A stretch of 37,193 nucleotides of DNA from Clostridia bacterium (GTDB lineage: Bacteria > Bacillota > Clostridia > Oscillospirales > CAG-272), in assembly GCA_017462795.1 (NCBI GenBank), contig JAFTQL010000024.1, positions 1 to 37,193 on the forward strand, read 5' to 3'. A program made the translations under genes and the position numbers. The notes beneath the pieces were generated by a model that saw nothing but the letters and a program-made list of their open reading frames with translations, was not told the origin of the DNA and searched no databases. Numbering within the stretch: the first letter of the stretch is position 1; each line of letters opens with the position of its first letter. Below, one piece after another: positions 9,029 through 17,574 of the stretch.

Positions 9029-9271
9029 TTATTCGATTATCTCGTACATGGCGGAAGCGTCCGCCTTTGCCACGGTGTCCTTTACCTCAAGCACGCGGAG
9101 CTTAAGCGTCCTCTGACCGAAGGTGATCTCAAGAACATCTCCCGTCTTTACGTCATAGGATGCCTTGGCGCGTCTGCCGTTTACCGTAACGTGATCTGCG
9201 TCACACGCCTCGTTGGCAACTGTTCTGCGCTTGATTATTCTGGACACCTTTAAATATTTGTCAAGTCTCAT
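9029..9271 (-). CDS. rqcP: S4-domain RNA-binding protein RqcP (YabO)
   Basis: An 80-residue protein made almost entirely of an S4 fold: [23 protein letters not shown], then [18 protein letters not shown]. RqcP binds stalled 50S subunits with RqcH and helps add alanine tails during ribosome quality control; the older name YabO/Hsp15-like refers to the same fold. The position between hup and yabP is the conserved Firmicutes context. GGGAGG lies about six bases before the ATG. A hairpin with a T-run separates it from hup, so its expression may depend on read-through or on a promoter not recognised here. Confidence 0.93.
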   Translation of the reverse strand: MRLDKYLKVSRIIKRRTVANEACDADHVTVNGRRAKASYDVKTGDVLEITFGQRTLKLRVLEVKDTVAKADASAMYEIIE

Positions 9272-9307
9272 GTTTACCTCCCTTCATGTACAGCGCAAGC
9301 CATACAC

Positions 9308-9336
9308 GAAAAAGGGCGACGGAATACCATCGCCCA
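9308..9336 (-). terminator. Intrinsic terminator or attenuator downstream of hup
   Basis: On the minus strand GGGCGA pairs with TCGCCC across a loop of about ten bases, followed by TTTTTC. It lies 16-44 bases after the hup stop and before the rqcP ribosome-binding site, so it would end hup messages while letting some read through. Confidence 0.75.
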
Positions 9337-9351
9337 TAATTTCAAAAGCTA

Positions 9352-9624
9352 TTAGTTTATAGCGTTCTTGAGTGCGCTGCCTGCGGAGAATACGGGGCGC
9401 TTGGAAGCTGCGATCTTGATGGTCTCGCCTGTTCTGGGGTTGCGGCCTTCTCTTGCTGCGCTTTCCTTAACGTCGAAAGTACCGAAGCCGATGAGCTGAA
9501 CCTTGTCGCCTGCCTTGAGAGCCTCAGCGATAGCCTCTGTCATAGCGTTTACTGCTGCCTCTGCCTCCTTCTTCTTAATGCCTGCCTTTGCGGCAACTAC
9601 GTCAACGAGCTGTGTCTTGTTCAT
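9352..9624 (-). CDS. hup: HU family DNA-binding protein
   Basis: A 90-residue nucleoid protein that bends and compacts DNA as a dimer. The N-terminal helices (MNKTQLVDVVAAKAG, then KEAEAAVNAMTEAI) lead to the family signature GFGTFDVKESAAREGRNPRTGETI and the beta-arm ending in KRPVFSAGSALKNAIN. Length is exactly typical. It has its own strong promoter at 9701-9729, an AAAGGTG ribosome-binding site and a terminator after the stop, consistent with an abundant protein. It lies between mazG and rqcP, as in many Clostridia. Confidence 0.97.
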   Translation of the reverse strand: MNKTQLVDVVAAKAGIKKKEAEAAVNAMTEAIAEALKAGDKVQLIGFGTFDVKESAAREGRNPRTGETIKIAASKRPVFSAGSALKNAIN

Positions 9625-9700
9625 GATGATTCACCTTTCTTTTTCTTTTATTTTGTTGTATTTTTCCCGGAGATCTGCCATCTCCCTGAATTACATAAAG

Positions 9701-9729
9701 ATTATATCACACTTTTTTATCAATTACAA
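9701..9729 (-). promoter_or_regulatory. Sigma-A promoter of hup
   Basis: On the minus strand a TTGTAA -35 (9724-9729) and a TATAAT -10 (9701-9706) are separated by 17 bases. The spacer ends in TGA, giving an extended -10, and contains an A-tract. The leader is about 75 bases. Confidence 0.75.
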
Positions 9730-9766
9730 GTGGTTTTTTGTTTTTTTCCCCAATTTTTTTATAAAA

Positions 9767-10579
9767 TTATATTTTTTTATGTTTAATTTCGTCCCAAACC
9801 GCGTCAAGCTCGGTCATTGACATGGAATTTATGTCTCCGCCGCGCGAAATAACAGCATTCTCGAGGGTAGAAAACCTGTTTATAAACTTATCCGTAGCCT
9901 TGTTCAGCGCCACCTCGGGCTCAACGCCGAGCTTTCTGCAAAGAGACGTGATGGTGAGCAGAAGGTCACCAAGCTCCTCTTCGATCTGCGAGCGCTCTCC
10001 GCTCTGCACCGCCTCGCTTACCTCACAAAGCTCCTCACATACCTTATCCATAACCTGCTGATCGTTCTCAAAGTCAAAGCATGCGGCCTTCTTGCCCACC
10101 TTCTCCGCTCTCATAAGGGCAGGAAGCATAGGTGGAATGGCGCGCAGCTTATCGCTGACGGTGCGTCTTTCCTTCTCATCGCTCTTTATCTTCTCCCAAT
10201 TTGAAAGCACCTTGTCGCTGGTCTCGGCAACAACGTCGCCAAACACATGGGGATGGCGATGGATAAGCTTTACGCATATATCGTTTGCCACATCGTCTAT
10301 ATCAAATCTGCCCTCCTCGGTCTCGATACGGGCGTGAAAGACCACCTGCAGCATTACGTCGCCAAGCTCCTCCCTGAGAAGCTCGGGATCATCCGTATCT
10401 ATTGCCTCGATGACCTCATATGTCTCCTCGATAAAGTCCTTGCGTATGCTCTTATGATCCTGCTCTCTGTCCCAAGGACAGCCGATATCCGAGCGAAGCA
10501 CCTCCACGACTGTAACAAGGTCATCAAAGGTATATTTATCCTTTTCAAGTAATGATCTGATCTTATCTTCCGCTGTCAT
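9767..10579 (-). CDS. mazG: Nucleoside triphosphate pyrophosphohydrolase MazG
   Basis: It hydrolyses nucleoside triphosphates to monophosphates and pyrophosphate, clearing non-canonical or excess nucleotides. The 270-residue protein has the two tandem MazG domains. The first carries LRSDIGCPWDREQDHKSIRKDFIEE and the metal-binding EELGDVMLQVVFHA. The second carries CEELCEVSEAV and EEELGDLLLTITSLCRKLG. The HRHPHVFGD motif lies between them. AAGGAG lies about six bases before the ATG. It sits between the spoVB-like gene and hup, equivalent to yabN in B. subtilis (where a methyltransferase domain is fused at the N-terminus; none is present here). Confidence 0.95.
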   Translation of the reverse strand: MTAEDKIRSLLEKDKYTFDDLVTVVEVLRSDIGCPWDREQDHKSIRKDFIEETYEVIEAIDTDDPELLREELGDVMLQVVFHARIETEEGRFDIDDVANDICVKLIHRHPHVFGDVVAETSDKVLSNWEKIKSDEKERRTVSDKLRAIPPMLPALMRAEKVGKKAACFDFENDQQVMDKVCEELCEVSEAVQSGERSQIEEELGDLLLTITSLCRKLGVEPEVALNKATDKFINRFSTLENAVISRGGDINSMSMTELDAVWDEIKHKKI

Positions 10580-10620
10580 GTTTTTCTCCTTTGTTTTCTA
10601 TATTATTAATATATTAAACA

Positions 10621-12252
10621 CTATTCAGTGTTTTTTCCGCGTCCGAAAACGGCGATATCATCTTTATTGACCACGCCGAGAAGTACGGCAAGCAAAAAGT
10701 ACACCGTCACCGCCGTGGCAAGCGCGGCGCCAAACGACAGCAGATTGCTCTCTGTCATATTAGACAGCGGCAGATACACCGCATATGACGCAAGCATTGC
10801 CACAAGTGCCGCAAAAAACGGCTTGGGAAGCTGTCTGAGCACTGCCGAGCTTCTCGGTACTATCTTATAAATAGCTCCGAGATTGAACACAAGCACTGTA
10901 ATATTGAAAAGCAGTGTACTTATGGGCGCGCCCATCGTTCCTATATCGGGATCACCTATAAGGAAATACGCGCTTACCGCCTTTACCGCCGCTCCCGCCG
11001 CAAGCGACAGGATCGGTATTATTACTCTGCGGTACGATTGCAGTATCGCTGTTGTGGTGGTTATCATGCAAGAGAACAGCACTGAGGCGCCAAGCACCGA
11101 CAAAAGTGGTGCCGCAATGGCGATAGCCTCGCTCTGGTCTCCGAAAAGTATACGGAGTATTTGCTCTGAATACAGCGCTATCCCCATAGAAGCGGGAACA
11201 GCAAGAAACACCGTAAGCCTCATTGAATTACTGACAGCTCTGCCCTGCTCATCCGCCTCTCCCGACTGCACTGCCGCGGAAAGTCTGGGAATAAGGCTTT
11301 CGGTGATGGGCGGTATAAACGCGGGGATAAGACTGTATATGGGCATTGCCAGAGTGGTGTACGAGCCGTATACGACATTGGCGCGCGCGGAGCTAACTCC
11401 GATATCGCCGAGTCTGCGCATAATAAGCGCCATGTCTATTATTCTTGTGCTTCCCATAAGAGCCGACCCGAGTGTTATAGGTAATGATATTTTCAAAAGC
11501 TCCAGAACACAATGTCCGCCTGCCCTTCGCCGAGACTCTGTCTTCATCGACCCGCCTGTTTCAACTCTTTTGCGTATAACAAGGAATACTGCCGCCGCCA
11601 TGCTTCCCACAGACACGCCAAGCACCGCCAGCGCCGCCGCTGTTGGTATGCTCATCCCCATGGAAACAGCAAGGGCGGCAAATGCCACTCCGAAGGCAAG
11701 CTTTCCGACAGCCTCAAGTAGCTGACACACAGCCGTGGGCGTCATATTACGACATCCCTGAAAATAGCCTCTTACAGCACCCGAGACACAGGAAAACAGC
11801 AACGCGGGAGAGATAGCGAGAATGGCAAGATACGCGTCGGTATTTCCAACCGCCTTCGCCACAGGCGCGGCAAACACTGCAAGACCGCCCGACACAAGAA
11901 CGCCCTTGGTCACAAGAAGCGCCGAGGATGTTCTGAACACCCTCCCCACTCTCGCGCTGTCGCCCATCTCCCTTGCTGAGGATATGAGCATAGAAACGGC
12001 AATGGGAAGTCCGGAGGTGGATATACCGCAAAGCAACGCGTATATCTCATAAGCCGAATTGAAATATCCCATGCCCTCCGCCCCAAGGACGGACAAGAGC
12101 GGTATTTTATATACAAGCCCTATTATTTTTACTATTATCGTTGACAAAGACAGCGTAAGCACACCGGACATGAATGTGCGCTCACTTCTCCTGTCTGCGC
12201 CGCCGTGACCGTTATCGCAAACTATCCTTTTCAATCCGAAACACCGCCTCAT
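10621..12252 (-). CDS. spoVB: SpoVB/MurJ-like polysaccharide flippase (MOP superfamily)
   Basis: An integral membrane protein of 543 residues with about 12-14 hydrophobic segments. It begins at the family motif MSGVLTLSLSTIIVKIIGLVYKIPLL and continues with GAEGMGYFNSAYEIYALL. SpoVB-type proteins of the MOP exporter superfamily are thought to flip lipid-linked precursors, and B. subtilis SpoVB is needed for spore cortex synthesis. The substrate is not shown by the sequence. The start is uncertain: the ATG at 12252 lacks a clear ribosome-binding site, and an ATG at 12171 (27 residues shorter, starting at MSGVLT) fits the family N-terminus, with AGGAG rather far upstream. The neighbour order spoVB-mazG-rqcP-yabP-yabQ-divIC is conserved in Firmicutes. 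Confidence 0.88.
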   Translation of the reverse strand: MRRCFGLKRIVCDNGHGGADRRSERTFMSGVLTLSLSTIIVKIIGLVYKIPLLSVLGAEGMGYFNSAYEIYALLCGISTSGLPIAVSMLISSAREMGDSARVGRVFRTSSALLVTKGVLVSGGLAVFAAPVAKAVGNTDAYLAILAISPALLFSCVSGAVRGYFQGCRNMTPTAVCQLLEAVGKLAFGVAFAALAVSMGMSIPTAAALAVLGVSVGSMAAAVFLVIRKRVETGGSMKTESRRRAGGHCVLELLKISLPITLGSALMGSTRIIDMALIMRRLGDIGVSSARANVVYGSYTTLAMPIYSLIPAFIPPITESLIPRLSAAVQSGEADEQGRAVSNSMRLTVFLAVPASMGIALYSEQILRILFGDQSEAIAIAAPLLSVLGASVLFSCMITTTTAILQSYRRVIIPILSLAAGAAVKAVSAYFLIGDPDIGTMGAPISTLLFNITVLVFNLGAIYKIVPRSSAVLRQLPKPFFAALVAMLASYAVYLPLSNMTESNLLSFGAALATAVTVYFLLAVLLGVVNKDDIAVFGRGKNTE

Positions 12253-12384
12253 TACAATTCGCGCCGCAAAGACCGCATTAAAATCTTATTCGGCAATGTG
12301 TCGGCATATTCCACACAGCATGCCGTATGCGCTCAAGCGGGCAAGTATGTAAGGGGCGGTATCGTTTTTATATTTGTCGCAGGA

Positions 12385-13260
12385 TCACACAAACTCCCTG
12401 TAAAGCGACTCACCGCCGATAAGCGACGCGTCGATGGGAGAAGTGCGGGAGATATTTCCGAGGATAGTCACAGCCTTTATGTACTGCGGGCTGTCATCCT
12501 TTATCTCACTCAGTATTTTTTCAAGGAACGGCTTTAGTATACCCAATTCATACTCGTGGGTGGAGTCGATCTTATAAATACAGTCCCCCGCGAAGGGAAA
12601 TATATTCTTCTCCTCATTTGCGCGCACGCTGTCCCACATATGGAGTGTAAATTCCGCTCCCGTATTTCTGAAATTGCTGTCTCTGACAAGCCTGCGCAAA
12701 AGTCTTATATCGTTTGGCGCAAAGACGTTGTCCCCATCTCTGAGAGAGGTCATGGGAGCGATATAAACGCTCACAAAGCCATAGGGTATAAAAAGTGACG
12801 TTATCTCGGGGTATATCGCCTGTATCCCCTCAAAGATAAATATGTCGTCGGCTCCCGCCTCAAGGCTTCTGTAGCCCGCTCTCATACCCGACTTGAAATC
12901 GAATATTGGACAATGCACTGTCTCCCCTGAGATCGCCTCGGACACAAAATCACTCAGTGCCTCAAGGTCAATGGTGTCGGCGGAGTCGTAGTCTATGGTG
13001 TCACTTCCCTTTTTCTCCGACAGCTCATGGAGATAGTCGCGGTCATAATAAAAGTCGTCAATGGACACGATATGCACACGCCGTCCATCCTCTGAAAGTC
13101 TTTTTGCGAGCATTGCGGCGGCAGTGGTCTTCCCCGAACAGGTCGGTCCCGAAAGGCTGACTATCTTCACCCGCTTCTCCGCCGCGATAGAGTCGGCAAC
13201 GCCATAGAGTCTTGCTCTGAAATCGGCGTCACACTGCTTTATATATTGCTGATCCTTCAA
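12385..13260 (-). CDS. Uridine kinase-like P-loop kinase
   Basis: A 291-residue kinase of the phosphoribulokinase/uridine kinase family. The Walker A loop SLSGPTCSGKTTAAAML (about residues 35-51) is followed by VSIDDFYYDRDYL, with the conserved acidic residues after a beta-strand. CPIFDFKSGMR and IFEGIQAIYPE correspond to the substrate-lid and Walker B regions. The likely reaction is phosphorylation of uridine/cytidine or a related nucleoside, but the substrate is inferred. The start appears to be a TTG at 13260, with GAGGAG about ten bases upstream; no ATG near the N-terminus keeps the P-loop domain intact. It follows hemZ by 70 bases and precedes spoVB by 132 bases. Confidence 0.85.
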   Translation of the reverse strand: MKDQQYIKQCDADFRARLYGVADSIAAEKRVKIVSLSGPTCSGKTTAAAMLAKRLSEDGRRVHIVSIDDFYYDRDYLHELSEKKGSDTIDYDSADTIDLEALSDFVSEAISGETVHCPIFDFKSGMRAGYRSLEAGADDIFIFEGIQAIYPEITSLFIPYGFVSVYIAPMTSLRDGDNVFAPNDIRLLRRLVRDSNFRNTGAEFTLHMWDSVRANEEKNIFPFAGDCIYKIDSTHEYELGILKPFLEKILSEIKDDSPQYIKAVTILGNISRTSPIDASLIGGESLYREFV

Positions 13261-13330
13261 TTTTATTTAGCTCCTCTCTGTAAGTTTTCTTGCGAAAACC
13301 TCCACTGAAGGCTATAGATCTGATTGACAG

Positions 13331-14827
13331 TTACTGTATGAGTCCGTGTTCACGATAGAACTTCAGTGTGGCTTCTTCAAACATACTATTCTTATCCTCT
13401 CTCAGATATTCATAAGGATATTTATGGCGAAACAATCGCTCAATGTTACCCGAAGTACCGTATTTACCCTTATTATCCACAAGCTTTGTAACAGCTCCCG
13501 CTCCCGCGGCGAAGATGGAATGTATCTCCTCCATCATGTAGATGTTGTAAAGTCCCTCATGCCCGGGCTTTGAGAACCCGACGTTTTCATAGTTTCCCAC
13601 GGTGTTCTTCTGTCTATACATATAGTATGGTATATAGCCCGCCTGCTGTACCTTGATCTGGGAATAGTCAACACACTTTCCCGCGTCTCCGCCTCTCACG
13701 GAATACACCTGCGAATTTGCGCGAAGTATCTCCGCCGACTTTTTTACGCAGAAGGTATGAACGGTTATATTTTCGGGGTCAAGAGCTATTATCCTGTCGA
13801 TGGTAGCGGAAAACTGCTTGAAGCTGTCTCCCGGCAGTCCCGCGATAAGATCTACGTTGACGGTCTTTATTCCCGACTGCTTTGCGAGGTCATATGCCCT
13901 GAAGAAATCATCCGCGGTGTGGCTTCTGCCGATTCCGCAAAGCACCTCGTCACACAGGCTCTGGGGATTGACGCTTACACGTGTAACGCCGTATTTATTT
14001 GCGATAGCGAACTTCTCCGCCGTAATGGTATCGGGTCTGCCCGCCTCAAGAGTGTATTCGTCGATAACGCTTACATCCGTTTGCTCGGCGATATACGAAA
14101 GCAGGCTCTCCAGTTGTATCTCATCAAGTATTGTGGGCGTGCCTCCGCCAATATAGACGGTGCGCACGCGAAGCCCCATTTTCTTTATAAGGTCGAAATT
14201 CGCCTTGATATCCGTCTTGAGCTTTTCAAGATATTCGGGGATAAGGGACAGCAATCTCTTTGAGGTATAGGATACAAAGGAGCAATATGTGCATCTTGTG
14301 GGGCAGAACGGAATTGATATGTAAACACTGCAATCCCTTTGCGAGGGATCTCCCACTATCCTCTTCTCCGTAACCGCGATGTCCGTGGCAAGCGACGCTT
14401 TTTTGGGGATAACAAGGTAATCTGTATTAAGATGCTTTTTCACACGTGTCTTGCTCATACCGGCGTTGAGCATCTCGCTTGCCACCTTTGAGGGACGAAC
14501 GCCTATGAGCATACCCCATGCGGGACGGTAGCCGATAAGCTCTCCCGCCGCGTTTATGACCGCGCCGCCCACAGCTAATTTGAGCGTTCTTTCGTCACTG
14601 CGGAAGTCCGCGAATTCCACGCTGTATTCCGAGCTGCGCGTCTTTCCCTCCGCGCTGATCTCGGCATAGGCGTGAATGCCCGTCTCCGTCCTCTCCGTTT
14701 TCACGTACAGCGACGGCGCATCTGCGTTATTCTCTTCACTCTCTCCGAAATGCTCTCCGGGAAAAAAGATCATGGCAAGTGTCTGTACGTAATATCTGTT
14801 TACGTCAGAATCTATCTTAATGTTCAT
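13331..14827 (-). CDS. hemZ: Coproporphyrinogen III oxidase-like radical SAM protein HemZ
   Basis: A 498-residue radical SAM enzyme. The SAM-binding cluster motif is IPFCPTRCTYCSF, with Cys at about 175, 179 and 182 (CxxxCxxC), followed by the glycine motif VYIGGGTPTILD and later VSVNPQSLCDEVL and VNVDLIAGLPGD. The long N-terminal region containing YRPAWGMLIGVRPSKVA is characteristic of the HemZ subgroup rather than HemN or HemW. HemZ is annotated as oxygen-independent coproporphyrinogen dehydrogenase; direct activity is poorly shown for the subgroup, so substrate is an inference. AGAGGAAG lies about five bases before the ATG. It is 21 bases after dtd. Confidence 0.9.
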   Translation of the reverse strand: MNIKIDSDVNRYYVQTLAMIFFPGEHFGESEENNADAPSLYVKTERTETGIHAYAEISAEGKTRSSEYSVEFADFRSDERTLKLAVGGAVINAAGELIGYRPAWGMLIGVRPSKVASEMLNAGMSKTRVKKHLNTDYLVIPKKASLATDIAVTEKRIVGDPSQRDCSVYISIPFCPTRCTYCSFVSYTSKRLLSLIPEYLEKLKTDIKANFDLIKKMGLRVRTVYIGGGTPTILDEIQLESLLSYIAEQTDVSVIDEYTLEAGRPDTITAEKFAIANKYGVTRVSVNPQSLCDEVLCGIGRSHTADDFFRAYDLAKQSGIKTVNVDLIAGLPGDSFKQFSATIDRIIALDPENITVHTFCVKKSAEILRANSQVYSVRGGDAGKCVDYSQIKVQQAGYIPYYMYRQKNTVGNYENVGFSKPGHEGLYNIYMMEEIHSIFAAGAGAVTKLVDNKGKYGTSGNIERLFRHKYPYEYLREDKNSMFEEATLKFYREHGLIQ

Positions 14828-14848
14828 TTATACTTCCTCTGAATTAAT

Positions 14849-15301
14849 TTATTTTCCCAGCAACACCTTGCTGTCCATAACTATGGTCACAGGTCCGTCA
14901 TTGGCTATATCCACCTTCATATCCGCGCCGAACACTCCGCATTCAACGGGGATAAAGAGTCGGCAGGAGTCCGCGAAATACTCGTAAAGCGCCTTCGCCT
15001 CGTCGGGAGCCGCCGCTCCCATGTAATCGGGACGGTTGCCCTTTTTATAGGCGGCAAGCAGTGTGAAATTGGACACCACCAGCATTCCACCGCCTATATC
15101 AAGCACTGAGCGGTTCATCTTTCCAGCGTCGTCGGTAAAGATGCGCAGGTTGAGTATTTTATGGGAAAGAGCGTCCGCGTCCTCCCTGGTGTCTCCCTTG
15201 GCAACGCCCAGAAGAACGCAAAGTCCCTCTCCGCATCTGCCCACGGTCTCGCCGTCTACGGTGACAGACGCTTCCGATACTCTCTGAATAACCGCTATCA
15301 T
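14849..15301 (-). CDS. dtd: D-aminoacyl-tRNA deacylase
   Basis: It removes D-amino acids (and glycine from mischarged tRNA-Ala) and so guards translation. The 150-residue protein starts MIAVIQRVSEASVTVDGETVG and contains the family motifs LLGVAKGDT, MLVVSNFTL (the SQFTL-type active-site strand, with N in place of Q) and NDGPVTIVMDS (the cross-subunit Gly-cisPro motif appears as NDGPVT). GGAGG lies about seven bases before the ATG. It sits 24 bases after rel, a very common pairing in Firmicutes. Confidence 0.96.
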   Translation of the reverse strand: MIAVIQRVSEASVTVDGETVGRCGEGLCVLLGVAKGDTREDADALSHKILNLRIFTDDAGKMNRSVLDIGGGMLVVSNFTLLAAYKKGNRPDYMGAAAPDEAKALYEYFADSCRLFIPVECGVFGADMKVDIANDGPVTIVMDSKVLLGK

Positions 15302-15325
15302 TTAAAAGTCCTCCGAAATTTTATA

Positions 15326-17548
15326 TTATGAAAATCCTCTTGTAACATCTGCCACTCCGTCAATTGCCTTGAGCCTTGACACAATGGAGTGGTAATGGTC
15401 AACATTCTTACAGCTTATCTTAAGGTTGACCACGATCTTGTCCGAGCCGCTCTTGGTGGTATTTATCTGAAGCAGGAATACCTTCATATCCGAAAGCGCC
15501 ACGGAAATATCGGCTATGATACCCAGACGGTCAAAGACGTATACCGCCACCTGAGCCTCATACATATCATTGGAATTTGAGCCTGTTCCACCCTCCCAAT
15601 GAGCCTCCACCGCTCTTGACGCGTTTTCGGGGATGGCGATCATCGTGGTAAAGTTTGGACAGTCATGCTTGTGTATGGAGATACCGTATCCCTTAGTGAT
15701 AAATCCGACCACCTTGTCTCCGGGCAAAGGGTTACAGCACTTGGCAAACTTGACCTGACAGCCGTATTCGCCATCCACCACAATACCGCCGTTGGACTTG
15801 ATATTCTTGGGAGCGCTGGTCTTTACCTGCTCCGCCGTGATCTCTTCCCTGACCTCGGGCTCGGGAACGGCTATAGTCTTTTCAAACTCATCGTGAAGCT
15901 TGCCCGACACCTTGGACATGGAGATACCGCCATAGCCCAGAGTATTATAGAGGTCGTCCGCGCTCATAAAGCCTATTCTCTGTCCAACCGTCGCAACGAT
16001 CTCATTGCGCTGTGTCTCGGTAAAGGGACGCTTCCAGCGCTTGAACTCATTATCCACCATTGCCTTACCCGCAACGATGTTATCCGCTCTCTTTTCCTTT
16101 TTGAACCATGCGCGTATCTTTGTCCTTGCCTCGCTGGTCTTGACTATGGACAGCCAGTCGCGGCTGGGACCCTTGGAGGAGGAGGACGTAAGTATCTCAA
16201 CGATATCACCCGTCTCGGGGGACGAGTCTATTGGAACTATCATTCCGTTGACCTTAGCGCCTATCATGGAGTTGCCCACACCCGAATGGATGGAGTAGGC
16301 AAAGTCGATAAGCGTCGCCCCTTGAGGAAGCGCAAGCACATCTCCCTTGGGAGTGAATACAAAGGTCTCATCCTGAAACAGATCAGTCTTCAAGGCGTTC
16401 AGAAATTCGTCAGGGTCCTTCGCTCCGCTCTCGGTCTCAACAAGCCTTGATATCCATTCCAGCTTCTTGTCCATGTCCTCCTTGGACTTTTCTCCCGATT
16501 TGTACTTCCAGTGCGCCGCGATACCGTACTCGGCAACGTGGTGCATCTCCCATGTTCTTATCTGAACCTCAAACGGGATACCGTCCTTACCTATGACCGT
16601 GGTATGGAGCGAACGGTACATATTGGGCTTTGGCGTGGATATATAGTCCTTGAATCTGCCCGGAATGGACTTGAACATCTCATGGATAAGTCCCAGCGCG
16701 GTATAACACTCAAGCTCAGTATCCACGATGATCCTCATGGCATAAAAGTCGTATATCTGATCAAAGCTCGTGTTCTGATTATACATCTTACGGTAAATAC
16801 TGTATACCGACTTTATTCTTCCCTTCAAGGCGAAATGTATATTGTTATCCTTGAGCGTCTTGTCCACAAGCGCCGTCACGCCCTCAATGAAATTGACGCT
16901 CTCGCCGTATTTCTCCTGGATGTAATTCTCCACCTCGGCATAGCCGATGGGGTCAAGATAGGATATACACAGATTTTCAAGCTCCTGCTTTATCTTCTGC
17001 ATACCGAGACGGTGAGCAAGGGGCGCGTATACGTGCATGGTCTCAAGAGCCGTTGAACGCCTCTTGGGATCGGGCTTGACAGAAAGCGTGCGCATATTGT
17101 GAAGTCTGTCGCAGAGCTTGATAAAGATAACGCGCACGTCCTTTGACATGGCAAGCAGCATCTTGCGCAGATTCTCTATATGTGCCTCCTCCTTGTCCTC
17201 GATGTAGAGCGTGACAAGCTTTGTAAGACCGTCAACCAGCATTGCCACCTCAGCACCAAACCGCTTTTCTATCTCCTTGAGATTGGTCTTTTCGGAGCAA
17301 TCCTCAACGGTATCGTGGAGAAGGGCGGCGCAAATGGAATTTGTGTCAAGCTCCAGACTCGCCACTATCTCAGCCACCGCTATGGGGTGGGAGATATATG
17401 GCTCTCCGCTGACGCGGAACTGTCCCTCATGGAGCTCACCCGCATACTCCGCCGCGCTCTTTATTTTTTCTATATCGTATTTTTTGCCTGTTGCCGCAAG
17501 CATTTCCAAAAGCTTGGAGATGCTTCCGACCGAACTCTCATTTGACAT
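15326..17548 (-). CDS. rel: Bifunctional (p)ppGpp synthetase/hydrolase (RelA/SpoT family)
   Basis: A 740-residue long RSH enzyme that makes and degrades the alarmone (p)ppGpp. The N-terminal HD hydrolase domain includes SHPIAVAEIVASL and the metal-binding LLHDTVEDC. The synthetase domain includes YDFYAMRIIVDTELECYTALG and STPKPNMYRSLHTTV. A TGS domain (FVFTPKGDVLALPQGATLIDFAYSIH), a zinc-finger-like region (VKFAKCCNPLPGD) and a C-terminal ACT domain follow. Both catalytic halves look intact. The ATG at 17548 is preferred because AGAGG lies seven bases upstream; an in-frame extension to 17599 would overlap recJ. It starts 26 bases after the recJ stop and is followed by dtd. Confidence 0.96.
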   Translation of the reverse strand: MSNESSVGSISKLLEMLAATGKKYDIEKIKSAAEYAGELHEGQFRVSGEPYISHPIAVAEIVASLELDTNSICAALLHDTVEDCSEKTNLKEIEKRFGAEVAMLVDGLTKLVTLYIEDKEEAHIENLRKMLLAMSKDVRVIFIKLCDRLHNMRTLSVKPDPKRRSTALETMHVYAPLAHRLGMQKIKQELENLCISYLDPIGYAEVENYIQEKYGESVNFIEGVTALVDKTLKDNNIHFALKGRIKSVYSIYRKMYNQNTSFDQIYDFYAMRIIVDTELECYTALGLIHEMFKSIPGRFKDYISTPKPNMYRSLHTTVIGKDGIPFEVQIRTWEMHHVAEYGIAAHWKYKSGEKSKEDMDKKLEWISRLVETESGAKDPDEFLNALKTDLFQDETFVFTPKGDVLALPQGATLIDFAYSIHSGVGNSMIGAKVNGMIVPIDSSPETGDIVEILTSSSSKGPSRDWLSIVKTSEARTKIRAWFKKEKRADNIVAGKAMVDNEFKRWKRPFTETQRNEIVATVGQRIGFMSADDLYNTLGYGGISMSKVSGKLHDEFEKTIAVPEPEVREEITAEQVKTSAPKNIKSNGGIVVDGEYGCQVKFAKCCNPLPGDKVVGFITKGYGISIHKHDCPNFTTMIAIPENASRAVEAHWEGGTGSNSNDMYEAQVAVYVFDRLGIIADISVALSDMKVFLLQINTTKSGSDKIVVNLKISCKNVDHYHSIVSRLKAIDGVADVTRGFS

Positions 17549-17574
17549 ATAAAACCTCTGAAAGATATTGTATC

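Noticed and set aside
12253-12384. 132-base gap between the uridine-kinase-like gene and spoVB, checked for a promoter, RNA gene or small frame
   Set aside because: Only a weak six-pair hairpin (CGGCAT/ATGCCG) is visible; no clear promoter or RNA feature could be supported.
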